DNA of 64,000 nt from Stratiolaelaps scimitus (lineage: Eukaryota > Arthropoda > Arachnida > Mesostigmata > Laelapidae). The notes under the pieces were generated by a model, which saw only the letters and a list, made by a program, of their open reading frames with translations, was not told where the DNA came from and ran no database searches. The stretch is from the NCBI GenBank assembly GCA_019614645.1, contig JABWDB010000007.1:6275501-6339500 (forward strand), read 5' to 3'. Below are positions 12,131-22,686 of this stretch, in pieces. Position 1 is the stretch's first letter. The number at the start of each line of letters is the position of its first letter. Both the position numbers and the translations under genes were made by a program.

Positions 12131-14356
12131 ATGGCTCAGGTAAGTTTTGTTATGAAACAAAAAAAGTTTCCAATTATCTAAAATCAATTTACGCAAAGCC
12201 AAGTATTCGAAGAACAACAACCCCTGATCGCTTCGAGTTTTCATTTCTCTCTCTGTATTGTAGTCCTTACCTGTGATGGCTTCAACAGCAGTTCGCGCAT
12301 CGATCACTTCCGTGTATGATAAGATCACTACTTGGAAACACTTTTCCAATAGGGTGTAAAAGAGCGCATCAAAAAGCTTGGTCATATGTAGTCATGTTTA
12401 ATCTCCTCTAGCTTTATATCGGCCTATAAACGTATAGTGATTTGCTAATTAGCCATACAGGGTTGAGGAGCTACAATGAGACTTATTCTTACCGATGTGG
12501 AATAAAACAATAAAGTATCAGTCAATGTGGAAATACTCAGTGTGGATAACTTCTGTCCACCGTTTATTATGCTTGTTATCATCGTCTCTGATTACGTTGG
12601 CCATTGTCGAACTGGACACCTACTGACTCTACCATCTCGATAAAGATTCTCACAAAATCGCTATTCCGAAGTCTCGATATTGTACATTGACCGGACATTA
12701 TCATTACTATTTTATTCGTTACTCAGCATACGTATATTCGCATTCGTCGAATTTGCGCACCGACGGCGAACCTAACTATCCTCCTTGAAGCATCCGATAT
12801 CGAAGATCGCGTGTATAGCTCAACATTTTATATTTCGACATCACAATGCGGTGTGCGCTAGGGCTGGGCTTGTTGACATTACAACGATCTAGTGTCCTAT
12901 TAAAAAGAATATGCCCAAAATACAAATTTGTATCTGATTTTGTTTTTCATCCTATTCGTAAGTCGCATCCGTTAGAGCTTGTTCCATTTTCGTATATATA
13001 TACTGTAGCTAATAATCGTTGTCCGATACCTGTCACACCGATTTCCGAAACGCATAGAGCTTAGAGATCGACGCAAGACCGAATTTGAACGACAACCCTT
13101 CGCTTTTGCTTGTTGTGTTCTCTAATTTTCAGGCTCGCCATGACTGGTATCAGACCGAGTCTCACGTCACTGTCGAAATCCTTCTAAAGAACCAAAAACC
13201 GGACGATGTCAAAATCCAGTTCACCGCTGACTCGTTGTCCGTCTCGGTGGCCCTTCCTTCCGGGGACTACGGTCTTGAGCTGACGTTAGCCCATGACATT
13301 TGCCCCGAGAAGTCGTCGCATAAAGTGTTGTCGTCAAAAATCGAAATTCGGCTGGCGAAAACGGAGGCGATACGATGGCCTTCGCTTGAGCGCAAGGCTG
13401 GCGCTGCCGGTGTAGCGCCAAAAATGGCCGGCCCCGATGAGACCTGCGACGCGCCGCGTTATCCATCGTCGTGCGCTAAGGCTCACGATTGGTCTAAGCT
13501 CGATAAGGAAATCGAACGGATGGAGGCAGAAGAAAAACCCGAAGGGGAGCAGGTGCGTATCTGATCCCGTGAACAGACCCCCCTTTAGGATTGCCTACGT
13601 ATATATTGATATGGTAGAGAGGAGAAGTCGAATTGAAATGCAATATGCAACATTGTTTCTGTGTTTGTTGCTCGATGAATCGACACCAAGGTGGCCACCT
13701 TGGTTCGCCTTCAGGTGGATTACATTTGGCTATAATAAGCGTTACGACGTTTGCACATATGGATAGTAATATAGTGTAATTTAACCCGTGTATCGGGGTA
13801 AAGGTTTATCGGTTTATTAAAGGAGCTGCAATTTTACAATGCTTAAGCTCTCTCTCTCTCTTATATGTCACCGGGTTTATCGATACAGTCGATTGTGATC
13901 TCGGTCACGGTGAGATTGGAAGGCGATGTTGTTGTACACAAACTAAACATTGTACGGATCGCATAGCTCGATTTATTTATATTATCATTCGACATGTTAG
14001 CTTGTTTCTTATTTTTTATACGTAAAACAGGGACATTGTTTCGACCGTATGACGAAATGTGGCCTGGCCAGCTGAACATATCACATTGAAGCCATGTTGA
14101 AAATCGACTGGGATCTGCTGAAACGAACTCGGTAATAATGTACACGCATGATTTCTGTTCGTTTTACTCCCTACAGGCGGTGAATGAGCTCTTCAAGAAG
14201 ATCTATCAGGACGGGAATGACGAGGTTCGCAAGGCGATGAACAAGTCCTTTCTTGAAAGTGGAGGCACTGTCTTAAGCACGAATTGGAAGGATGTAGCTG
14301 CGAAGAAGGTCGGTGTCAAACCACCCGATGGAACCGAATTCAAAAAATTCGATTGA
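12131..14356 (+). CDS. Sgt1: SGT1 co-chaperone (CS + SGS domains), 3 exons
   Basis: Suppressor of G2 allele of SKP1: an HSP90 co-chaperone linking HSP90 to client complexes such as SCF/kinetochore components and LRR proteins, in cytosol and nucleus. Exons: 12131-12139 (Met-Ala-Gln, then donor GTAAGT), 13133-13552 and 14177-14356 (TGA at 14354), all joined in phase 0; 202 residues. The CS domain starts at [20 protein letters not shown] and runs to about residue 90 ([16 protein letters not shown]). A short charged linker follows, then the SGS domain, ending [35 protein letters not shown] and TEFKKFD, very close to animal SGT1. There is no TPR domain, as in Drosophila SGT1 and unlike plant, yeast and vertebrate forms. 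The start is chosen because the tiny exon gives a Met and a perfect donor in the right phase. A longer upstream form cannot be excluded. Confidence 0.92.
13796..13862 (-). repeat. Dispersed repeat family B copy (in sgt1 intron 2)
   Basis: On the minus strand this reads GAGAGCTTAAGCATTGTAAA, then TTGCAGCTCCTTTAATAAAC and CCTTTACC. It is nearly identical over about 55 bases to 37624-37684 on the plus strand. It lies inside the intron 13553-14176, next to a CT run. Confidence 0.8.
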
Positions 14357-16394
14357 GATTCATCACCCGCCGCACCTCAGTTCACTGCACGTCCCGCACC
14401 GGAACTGATACCGCTTGCCGGCTGTATATAATGTCAAATGGACGCGGGGAGGGAGGGATGGACAAAACGTTCGAAAATAGTGCGAACTATGCTGTTATAT
14501 AACAGCGAAGTGGCTTTTTTTTTTGAAATCGTACCTACTCATACATTCTAGGTAATGTTTCGGGTTGAATGAGATTAGATAGAAGGCTTGAAGAAGTTCA
14601 CGCGAACGTACCATTTAGAGCCTAAAGTGGCATTGTCGACTCGCGGCTGCATAATAATAATAATAATAATAATTAATAAATACTATAGATAATATGAAAG
14701 GAGAAAGTACCAAAGGCTGATTGATTACGACAGCACCAATCATGGCTACGGTTTACCAATAGTTTTGTTCTCCTTCGCGTTATGGTTCGCTATATCAATG
14801 CTTCATTGGTGGTTGCCCTTCGAGTTTCGTAAGCGCTGATGACCAGCTGTAAATACTTTTACAGGAATCACCAGTTTGTGTGATCATTCCGTGTGCGTGC
14901 TTGAACGCTGAAGATTTACTGCAGCAGATTAGTGTTTGATATGGTGATCTTCCTCAAATCATTTGACATGAACGATGTTCGTCGCTCTGATGATGTTAGC
15001 TGATATATCCAGAGAAAGAGGTAAATTGGCTTTTCTGTCCGAAATAAAAAAACAAGGCACCCGAGTGCTGCGAGTCAGTTTTTAGTCTCTTCATTGATTC
15101 TTGCTTATGCTAGATTCGGCGAGTACACGGACGAGAATGATTTTAGAATTTGTGAATGGATCTATGACAAATGTTTTCAAACGGATACAGCCCTGCTCGG
15201 ATGCTCTGCTACTACAATATTAGGTGTCTATGCGTTTGCGCTCGACCGTATATCTCATGAATGGGATTGTAATATCGTATATATATATAGATATATTATA
15301 TAATACAAGGATACTACTCTGTTTTCAAACAAACCATGTCCGCAATTTCTACGAGACATGCGCAGTTGATACTGAATGACAATGTTCGCTGAATGTGCTA
15401 AATATGTTAAACTCTCTTAATGATTCAGTTAAAAGAATGTCAATAGCAGCATTTTTTATTGCATAGGTCTTCTTCGCGTAACCTCTAAATCCACATGGAG
15501 TCGATAAGTGGGGCACACGATAATCGTCAGAGGTTTCTACTCGTCTGAACAAGCTGTTCGATGATAAGTACATTTACGCTAGCCAGCTGACGCAGGGCTC
15601 ATCTCGCCGCCTCCCAACATTATCATTATTATTAACGATGATAATTATAAATATTAATTATCGCATACGGCGCCTTTCCCCTGCGCCTTCCTTCCATAGC
15701 TGTCAGTGTGTTAGTGATCCTGCCTGCCTTGGCTGTAATCCGATAGATCCTTCAGTTCCCTACTGATTATACCAACACAGGGTCCTTCCGGCGGGCTGTA
15801 GTCGCTAATACATTCTGCCTCATCATAACATTAGAAATAGAGAGAGACCAAATAAAGTAACTACACTCTTGCTGCGCTACTTCGAAATCCCGAGTGTCTG
15901 TTTGCTTATATTGTGTTCGCTTTACGTGCGTTAGTTTCTATCGGTGTGTTCTACTTCTTTCGTACTCGATACGACACGAACAGACCTGCTATGTCAGTGG
16001 TAGAAGTCATTTACGACTAAGTAAGACCAATAAGCACTGCGCTTTTGCAGGATGCGTGCGGCGAACTAATTCGTCATTCGATTACCTTTTCAACACTCCG
16101 GCTTGGGCACAAAATAATGTTGAGCCCACAAAATAGTCGCGATTAAACGCCAACTATATAAACATATTGATTTTAATTAACGCAATTGTGAGTTGTGGTC
16201 CGCAAATCAACCCTCAAGCTAATCCTTGTTATGCCAGATCAAAGTGCGAATTTTCTCTATCAATCGATATTTTACCGAGTAACTTTTTATACTCTACCCG
16301 TTCCAGCCCCTTCTCCCACTAGATATTTCTCGTTCGTTGTTCATGTAGCATTACTACAAGAAATGATGGGAGGAAAAACACACACCCCCACAAG

Positions 16395-16460
16395 GCCATG
16401 ACAGGATTTGAACCTCCGACCTGGAACTTACCCCAGGGACGCTCTGTAACAACAAACAAG
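16395..16460 (-). repeat. tRNA-derived SINE-like relic
   Basis: On the minus strand GGTTCAAATCC (16404-16414) is a perfect polymerase III B-box, in the context GGTCGGAGGTTCAAATCCTG as in a tRNA T-arm. The T-stem has mismatches, no acceptor stem can be formed, and only a weak A-box-like ACAGAGCG lies upstream. A functional tRNA is therefore unlikely, and a SINE head or tRNA pseudogene is the better reading. Confidence 0.45.
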
Positions 16461-16737
16461 TAAATAAAAGCTAATGGAATGGTGGGATCCCCGATTATCA
16501 TGAAGAAGTCACTATATCTAATTTTGCAGAAATATTTTGATAAAAACGGCTGAACACAGGGCGAGTGAGTGTGGTATTTGTTGATTTGCCCAAAAGCTGA
16601 CTTTAGCGTGGCTTGAATTTAGGCCTACACTACATTTTTCGTTTTTCTTAGAGGTAGTGTGGGACTCCTATTCTCTAGAAGCCTTGAACCTCAGAGGGTT
16701 GGGCCACTGGTTTGGAACTAATTCAATATTACTTCAG

Positions 16738-16800
16738 TCCATTACATTGTAAAACCACAGTTCTTTTAATAAGCCAACAAAACATCTACCTTTACCTCAC
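16738..16800 (+). repeat. Dispersed repeat family B, diverged copy
   Basis: CATTGTAAAA, a CAGTTCTTTTAATAAGCC core and ACCTTTACC match the family at 37624-37684 with several substitutions. Confidence 0.5.
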
Positions 16801-17973
16801 CAAAGGCTTGCAAAGGCTGCGCCAGAGAGATTTAGCGATCTCGGTAGTTGTCCGGCTCTGTCCATCCTCTCGTCGGGCTGCCTGCCACGACAGCGCGCTA
16901 AATCTCACACTCACTGAAGTCTATAGCCTGTGTCTTCTGTGGACCCGATCTCAACTCAGCAGAGTCGTCAGTCCCAATTTTAAGTGTCTCTGTCGGCTAA
17001 GAGACTTAGAGTCCTTTGGTGAGTTGGCCAACTTGTTGACAAACCAGCTATCTCGCTATGCTCTTCCCGTTCATCCGTTTATGTTTGTGTTGACAAAGGT
17101 ATTCCGCAACATCTTTCATCTCCGCACCTCTGAGGTCAACCCACATGCTACAGTGAACACATATATCAGTGGGGACCTTTCCAATGCGATGCAAACAACT
17201 TTGGAAATCACCACGGCCCGTAAGCATCTTTATGAGATAGACCCCTGGATCGCGAATTAATTAAAGAATATCTCCCATCGGGCTTTCGTTCCCTTAAATG
17301 TCTTATACTTATTCCGTGTTACTTAGTCCTCCTTCTCCCCCATCCTACAACCGTCTGACGTGGGAGCTCCAGTTAGTATTTCGTTTTGTTCGAAACACAC
17401 TTTGGTTCGCATCTATTGTCGAATACGTTTTACGTGAAGCATACACTTACAACAAAAGTGAGGACACGGTGTTGTCTGTCTGTTTGTTTAGATTTATTAT
17501 TACATCATTTAGTTCTCAGTTTCATAGGCACATGGCAAAATATATTATCAGTAAGGGCTAGACGATCCTTTCCTCGAGACAATTACTAGTTGCATTTTAC
17601 CCTACCCAATCTACGTGTGATCCGTGTTATGATCTCATGATCGTAACGTCTTTAATCAACAGCATTCGTAGTATAATCTACATTTTGAAGAATTTGACTA
17701 TTTAGAAACATTCGGACGAAGGCAACTGTTTGGTCCTACACAGTTATTGGGAGAGGGGAGAGGCTACTGATCACATGAACGCCATTGAGCCAGTCAACCA
17801 CGTCATGGCGAATACCGTCACTAACTAGAGCTGGTGGTGGTGGACACGTACTGTAATAGTATCGCTAGTGACGTGGGAACCGCTATCGGCGATTCCATTA
17901 AGCTTCACTCGATTGACGAAGGGTCGTCACGGACGATATACAATATGGCTCCCTAACTCGTTTCATGTGAAAA

Positions 17974-20016
17974 TCACTTGTAATAGCTCCTTGAGGCCGA
18001 GGGTGACTTGGGCGAGCGGTGCCCCTTGGACTTACTCGACGGCATTCGGACCAGCTTAAACTGTGGCAGTCCCGCATCAATTTCCAGGTCGGGCAAAGGC
18101 TTCATGGCGTCGTCGAGAAGCGCCCGAACGGTGGGTGATACCTCGGGCGGATGGTATTCGCGAACACGAAGATCAACGAATTCGAGGTCAAGGCTAATTT
18201 GGCTCGCATCAGCATCTTTATACCGCTTGCGGGCTATATCGCGGACGAGGCGTTTCGGATTATGGCTGTCGGCAAGCGGATGCACCGCCGAGGTGCCTAG
18301 CTCGTTGTTGAGCACCATTGAGTACGGCAGGAGATCCCAATTCTCTGTCTCATCGTCGTAGACGATGCGCGAGAGTATTTTCGCCTTCTCTTGCACCGGT
18401 ATGAAGTTCTCAATAATCATAAATTTCAGCTTTAGCACCTTCGTGAGCTCGTGCTGAGTTGCCTCAAGTTCCCGCCTCTCTCGATTGTTCTCCTCTGTGA
18501 GATCCTTGATATCGATTTTGGCTGCTTGCAGCTTCCCGTAAAGCTTTCGTAGCTTCTTCGTTTTAGCGTCGACTTCCTGCTGCAGACTCGTGTAGCCCTC
18601 GCGAATTTCGGACGCGCTCTCCTCATGCAGTTCCAACTTTTTCACGATCTCCCGTTCGATTCGCTTCTGTTCAGCGATCTCCTTTCGTTTAAGCTCGAGT
18701 GCTCGCTCCTGCTCGTTCGTATGCTCAATAATGTCCTTGCCACCAAGAAGCTTACTTTCGAGGGCGGCCACCTTCGCGGCGAGCTTCTCGGTATACTCAA
18801 CTTCGGCGGCGTCAGGACTCATCAGGCCGCCGCCGTCCGCGGAGCTGTCCGAGTTCACCGATGTTCGGCTCACCGCGCTCTTCGATTTGATCTTTCGTTT
18901 GCCCTTCTCGTCAAGCTGCACTTTCAGTCTGGCGATCTCCTGCTGGAACTCGCGGAGCAGCGCGTCCTTGGGATCCTCGTTCACCTTCGGCTTGTTCTTG
19001 ATATTCTTGGCTCGGCTCGCGTACCGCAGGGTGGTTAGTGTTTCCTCGTAATTCCAGTGTGACGGGCCAATGTTGGCGATCATGATCGTCTTGGCGTTTC
19101 CCCCCAGCGAATCTTCCAACAGCCTTGTGAGTTTCGAGTCTCGATAGGGGACGTGGGTGGACTTGCCGTCAACCAGACTTGAGATCACGTTGCCCAACGC
19201 CGATAAGCTGAGATTAATCTTGATTGCCTCCTTTTGTGTGGTGCCCTGCGCGTTGGTCTTGCTTTGCCGTTCGGAACCAGCGAGGTCGACAAGGTTCAGC
19301 TTCCCTACGCGTATAGTTGTTGGAGAGTCAGCATTCTCCTCAATGTCGCTATGCTCCACCGTGATGATGAAGATAGCGTGCGAACGCGAACTGTGTAAAT
19401 TCATATTGGTTCGTCCCACAGCGCGGTTTTGGTTGCCGACCGTCATAACCCGCTCGATCTCCTGTACTGATTTGCATACAAACGAGCTAAGGTCCTTGAC
19501 GTGAACGCCCGTGTCCGGACGCTCCTTGAGTTCGAGCTTCGTGCTTTGGTCCTTGGCGATTAGATCTCTGATCTCTTCCTGATAGATCTCCAGGTATGAG
19601 GCACGTACGAGGTACTGTTTATTGCGCGACTTTTGAATATGGTCAAATATGTGCTGGAACGAATTCGGTATAACACCCCGCCGCTCGGGATCGGTACGGA
19701 CCCCTTCCATTGTGTACGTTTTTCCCGTGCCGGTTTGCCCGTAAGCGAAGATCGTGCCGTTGAAACCCTCGAGAACGGAATCAACCAGTGGGCTAAACGT
19801 CTCATTGTACAGCTGTCTCTGAACGGCATGATCGTCGTAGACCGCATCAAACGTGAACTGTTTGGGCTCTTCGTCAGCCTTTGTAAGCTCGATGGAACCC
19901 CGTTCCGGGTGGATTGTCACCACGCGTCGGTGATGCGATTCCTTCTCTCGGTCGCTCATCGGCCGACATCGCACGATCACCTTGACACTCTCCGATTTCC
20001 CGGATTTTGCACTCAT
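17974..20016 (-). CDS. KIF3B: Kinesin-2 motor subunit, KIF3B/Klp68D type, single exon
   Basis: Plus-end-directed microtubule motor subunit. Kinesin-2 heterotrimers (KIF3A, KIF3B, KAP3) carry anterograde intraflagellar and axonal cargo. The protein has 680 residues: a motor domain at about 9-350 with P-loop GQTGTGKT (93-100), switch [11 protein letters not shown] (204-213) and switch II DLAGSE (244-249); a neck [20 protein letters not shown]; a charged Ser-rich linker; a coiled coil at about 405-535; and a kinesin-2 tail with [31 protein letters not shown] and [14 protein letters not shown] segments are closer to KIF3B than KIF3A. Met at 20016 is chosen because homology starts there; an in-frame upstream ATG at 20154 would add 46 residues including a poly-Ala run. 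Oddities: no introns at all, Leu in switch I where kinesins almost always have Glu (NEHSSRSH), and a tail shorter than in human KIF3B. A retrocopy is possible, but the frame is fully intact. Confidence 0.93.
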   Translation of the reverse strand: MSAKSGKSESVKVIVRCRPMSDREKESHHRRVVTIHPERGSIELTKADEEPKQFTFDAVYDDHAVQRQLYNETFSPLVDSVLEGFNGTIFAYGQTGTGKTYTMEGVRTDPERRGVIPNSFQHIFDHIQKSRNKQYLVRASYLEIYQEEIRDLIAKDQSTKLELKERPDTGVHVKDLSSFVCKSVQEIERVMTVGNQNRAVGRTNMNLHSSRSHAIFIITVEHSDIEENADSPTTIRVGKLNLVDLAGSERQSKTNAQGTTQKEAIKINLSLSALGNVISSLVDGKSTHVPYRDSKLTRLLEDSLGGNAKTIMIANIGPSHWNYEETLTTLRYASRAKNIKNKPKVNEDPKDALLREFQQEIARLKVQLDEKGKRKIKSKSAVSRTSVNSDSSADGGGLMSPDAAEVEYTEKLAAKVAALESKLLGGKDIIEHTNEQERALELKRKEIAEQKRIEREIVKKLELHEESASEIREGYTSLQQEVDAKTKKLRKLYGKLQAAKIDIKDLTEENNRERRELEATQHELTKVLKLKFMIIENFIPVQEKAKILSRIVYDDETENWDLLPYSMVLNNELGTSAVHPLADSHNPKRLVRDIARKRYKDADASQISLDLEFVDLRVREYHPPEVSPTVRALLDDAMKPLPDLEIDAGLPQFKLVRMPSSKSKGHRSPKSPSASRSYYK

Positions 20017-22686
20017 TCTGGCAACAGCAGCGGCAGCAGCAGCGATAACAGCACAATGCCACGTGATCAACACTAACTTTCCTTGCACACAACAGTGATT
20101 CCGAATGTGTAACACGTCAGGCCTGGGTATCTCGTCGTTCCAAATGTCGCGCACGACATGGTGCCCGTCGCTATGTGGGCCGCTAGCTGACCCATATCTG
20201 TCCGCCTCGACCTACCGTCTGACGACCGGTGGCCGGGCTGGCGCAGTTGACGGAAAATCAGTCAACTGGTTGTCAAAACAAACGGCCACATGTTGCAATC
20301 CACGGCCAGCTGCGCTTTCATCGGCAATACCGTAAACAACACATATCATTCAAGTCTTAGATAGAGAAGACTCCGTCAGCATCGTCCTGTTTCTGATCAG
20401 TGACCACCAACGAACGCGCCAGCGGCCGACCCGTTTTGACGACGAAAGCTCAAAGCCGCGGCGTGAGTCAGCTGTCTAGCGAGCTCACACTATTGGCGCT
20501 GGCCGCCTCTGAGTGTAGTGTCGCTCAGGTCGGATCGGCTCGTCTGCTAGCCACGAAGCGAACTCGTGCTGAACTAACACAATACGAAAAGCTCCCTCAA
20601 GCGACGGCGACGTCTACTGCCCTTATTGCTACGGGTAGCAGCAGCAGCAGCAAGCCATAGGAGTCATCCCCGTGCAGCGAGCAGAGTGGCCACTAGCGGT
20701 TTCCATGACTCCTGAGAAAGGAGCGTCTATGGGTGAGGGTAGTCTCACCCCCCCCCCCCCCCTGGCCTTGGGAGGTAAACAGGGGTGGTCGTTTGGACCG
20801 AAGGTATGCGTACCCTATTCGAGCCTGCTGTGTGAAACCTGCAGGTAGTGGAGCATCGTCGAGAAGCTATGGGCTCCCAATCGCTCCCCAAGCGCCTCAA
20901 GCAGACCATAGGGGCCCCATTCAGAAGGCGTCTAGATGCAAAGGGCTTGGGTGCCTGTATGGCTGTAAATGGATAGCGGATAGAGCAATGCATCTGCTGT
21001 TCTCCGAACAAAGCGGTATTCTTATACCAGTGGTGACTATTCACGTAATGTATTGTCATACAAATGTGAGCATCGGGGTCGTGTCCGAATTCGAATGGTC
21101 ACAGAGTCTAAATATATTGATTTTCTCTTTTTTTGCACAATTTCTTTTTATTTTTCTCGTAATTCCTCGACGCTACTTTTTGTTTCTGGTTGTTACTGGC
21201 ATTCTAATTGGCATCACATATTAAATATCTATATAGATATATATACGATGAAAGCCCATCCCCTTCTAAAACTAGCGAATTCAAACCTTGTAATGGCTTA
21301 TAATTTGGGCGTTAACTTAATCTACTCCTCGTAGGAAATTGTTGATTTTTCAAAGGACCCATGTACCAAAAACGAAGCGTATCGGCACAATTCTAAGCTG
21401 AACCAATCCTAGAAAACAATGTCCTTTACTAGCGCTTTATAGCGATGAACAGTGAACTATCCAAGAGCAGCATTGAGATGAAATGATTCCGAGATGTGCG
21501 ACGTCACGACAGCGACGAATGCGGCAACTTCACAAAAAGCCCCAAGCACTTTAGACGATTTGGCCCAACACCGGAACGATCGGAAACCGTGTCGAATGGG
21601 CTTCCGTCGAAGGGGACCTTACCTAACCCCTCGTAGAAATGACACGGAGACGAAATTGACGATCGAAACCCTATCGATCGCCAGTATCCGACTGGCCGCA
21701 GGTCGGTGAAGTTGACATCACCGGTAAGCAGCTAACTAGTAAGTCCGACATGCTATTTATCACTGCAGCGCTATGCGGTACGTGTGTGGCATCGTATGTA
21801 GGGCAACCTCAAAACGGTTCGAACCTCACGGGTCGCATCGGTGAGAGAATCTAGGCATCCATGACTGTAGTAATTATTAGGTATCGGCAAGGGGCGAATG
21901 TGTTCGAATTACTCTCAGATGATTAAGCCTCCGGCAGTGTATCCAAAGGCCTACGTTTCGAGTGGTGTTATCTCCTACAAGAGGCGCGTGAAGCCTTCCC
22001 CCATGGGATTGAATGCGGCAGTAGTTAAATTAATAATATAAAAATCTGTGCTTACTAAGGGGTTCACTGTCTGTTGGAAGGATGATCCACTTTCTTAGCG
22101 GCTGTAATATGTCAGATAAACGTGATCCACTCTACTTATTCTATGATAAACTTATAGATTTTTTTGTCCGCATTCAACGCAAATGGACGTAGCTATTTCA
22201 TGAATCTGTTTAAGGTTGAAGGTGCTCACTAGGCCTTGGGCGGGTGCATGACTTCATGCTGTCAGCTCCTGTCATATGAGAACATTATTTGATGATTAAT
22301 GTACCCGTCTTGCAGTAGGTTTATGATTGGGAAGTAATCCAGTTTCTCGACATCTTTGTCGCTGTAGAGAATCAACCGGCTGAATCTCTGGGTCGTTCTG
22401 GCTTTTCTGGCATAACATGGGCAGGAGACAGACTTTAATAAACGAGACCTCTGCCAGAGCTCTTCATTTAATATACATTCATTGAACCAGCAGTTATCTG
22501 TCACTCCAATGGGAAGCGTTTTGATGGTATGTCGTTAATCTTCTTTTCCAGAGGTAAAATTCTGGTTTGGAATTGCACTGTGGCTGACACTTAGCACCTC
22601 GTTATGTCAGTCGCGGAGCAATACAGACTGGTCATGCAGCCAATACAGAGAACAAGTCAAGAACAGAAAATATACCTCTTTGATGA
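20017..22686. other. Region upstream of kif3B to the retrotransposon
   Basis: The first few hundred bases are GC-rich with GCA/GCT triplets and are the likely kif3B promoter and 5' UTR (read leftwards). A run of 15 C lies at 20748-20762. Matching arms AGGAGTCAT / ATGACTCCT sit about 50 bases apart at about 20659-20713. The rest is unique-looking sequence with short unconvincing frames, ending in a relic of the neighbouring retrotransposon family (22549-22625). Confidence 0.45.
22549..22625 (+). repeat. Degenerate fragment of the RT/endonuclease retrotransposon
   Basis: Matches the endonuclease coding part at about 24375-24450 of the intact copy downstream. Shared pieces include CTGGTTTGG, GCACTGTGG, TGACACT, TAGCACC and TTATGTCA in order. 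Indels and stops make it a dead relic. A second weaker match, CCTTGGGCGGG at about 22231, corresponds to 24545, which is out of order, so more than one old insertion may be present. Confidence 0.65.

Larger units (their letters stand above)
14357..17973. other. Intergenic stretch between sgt1 and kif3B
   Basis: The two genes converge on this region. It begins with sgt1 3' UTR; an AATAAA at 14675-14680 behind an (ATA)n run is a plausible poly(A) signal. A tRNA-derived relic (about 16395-16460) and a family B repeat (about 16738-16800) follow. A plus-strand open frame at 16712-17260 begins inside that repeat and has no recognised domain, so it is not called as a gene. Confidence 0.5.

Noticed and set aside
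12119..12385. Minus-strand frame with an apparent CACAG|GTAAGG donor
   Set aside because: Overlaps the sgt1 start and intron on the other strand. No second exon or homology could be found.
16395..16460. Functional tRNA gene
   Set aside because: Perfect B-box but no acceptor stem, mismatched T-stem and poor A-box. Kept only as a SINE-like relic.
16712..17260. 182-codon plus-strand frame
   Set aside because: Starts inside dispersed repeat B, has no domain and no promoter or splice context.
21815..21835. tRNA T-arm-like CGGTTCGAACC
   Set aside because: No cloverleaf can be formed around it and the T-stem does not pair.
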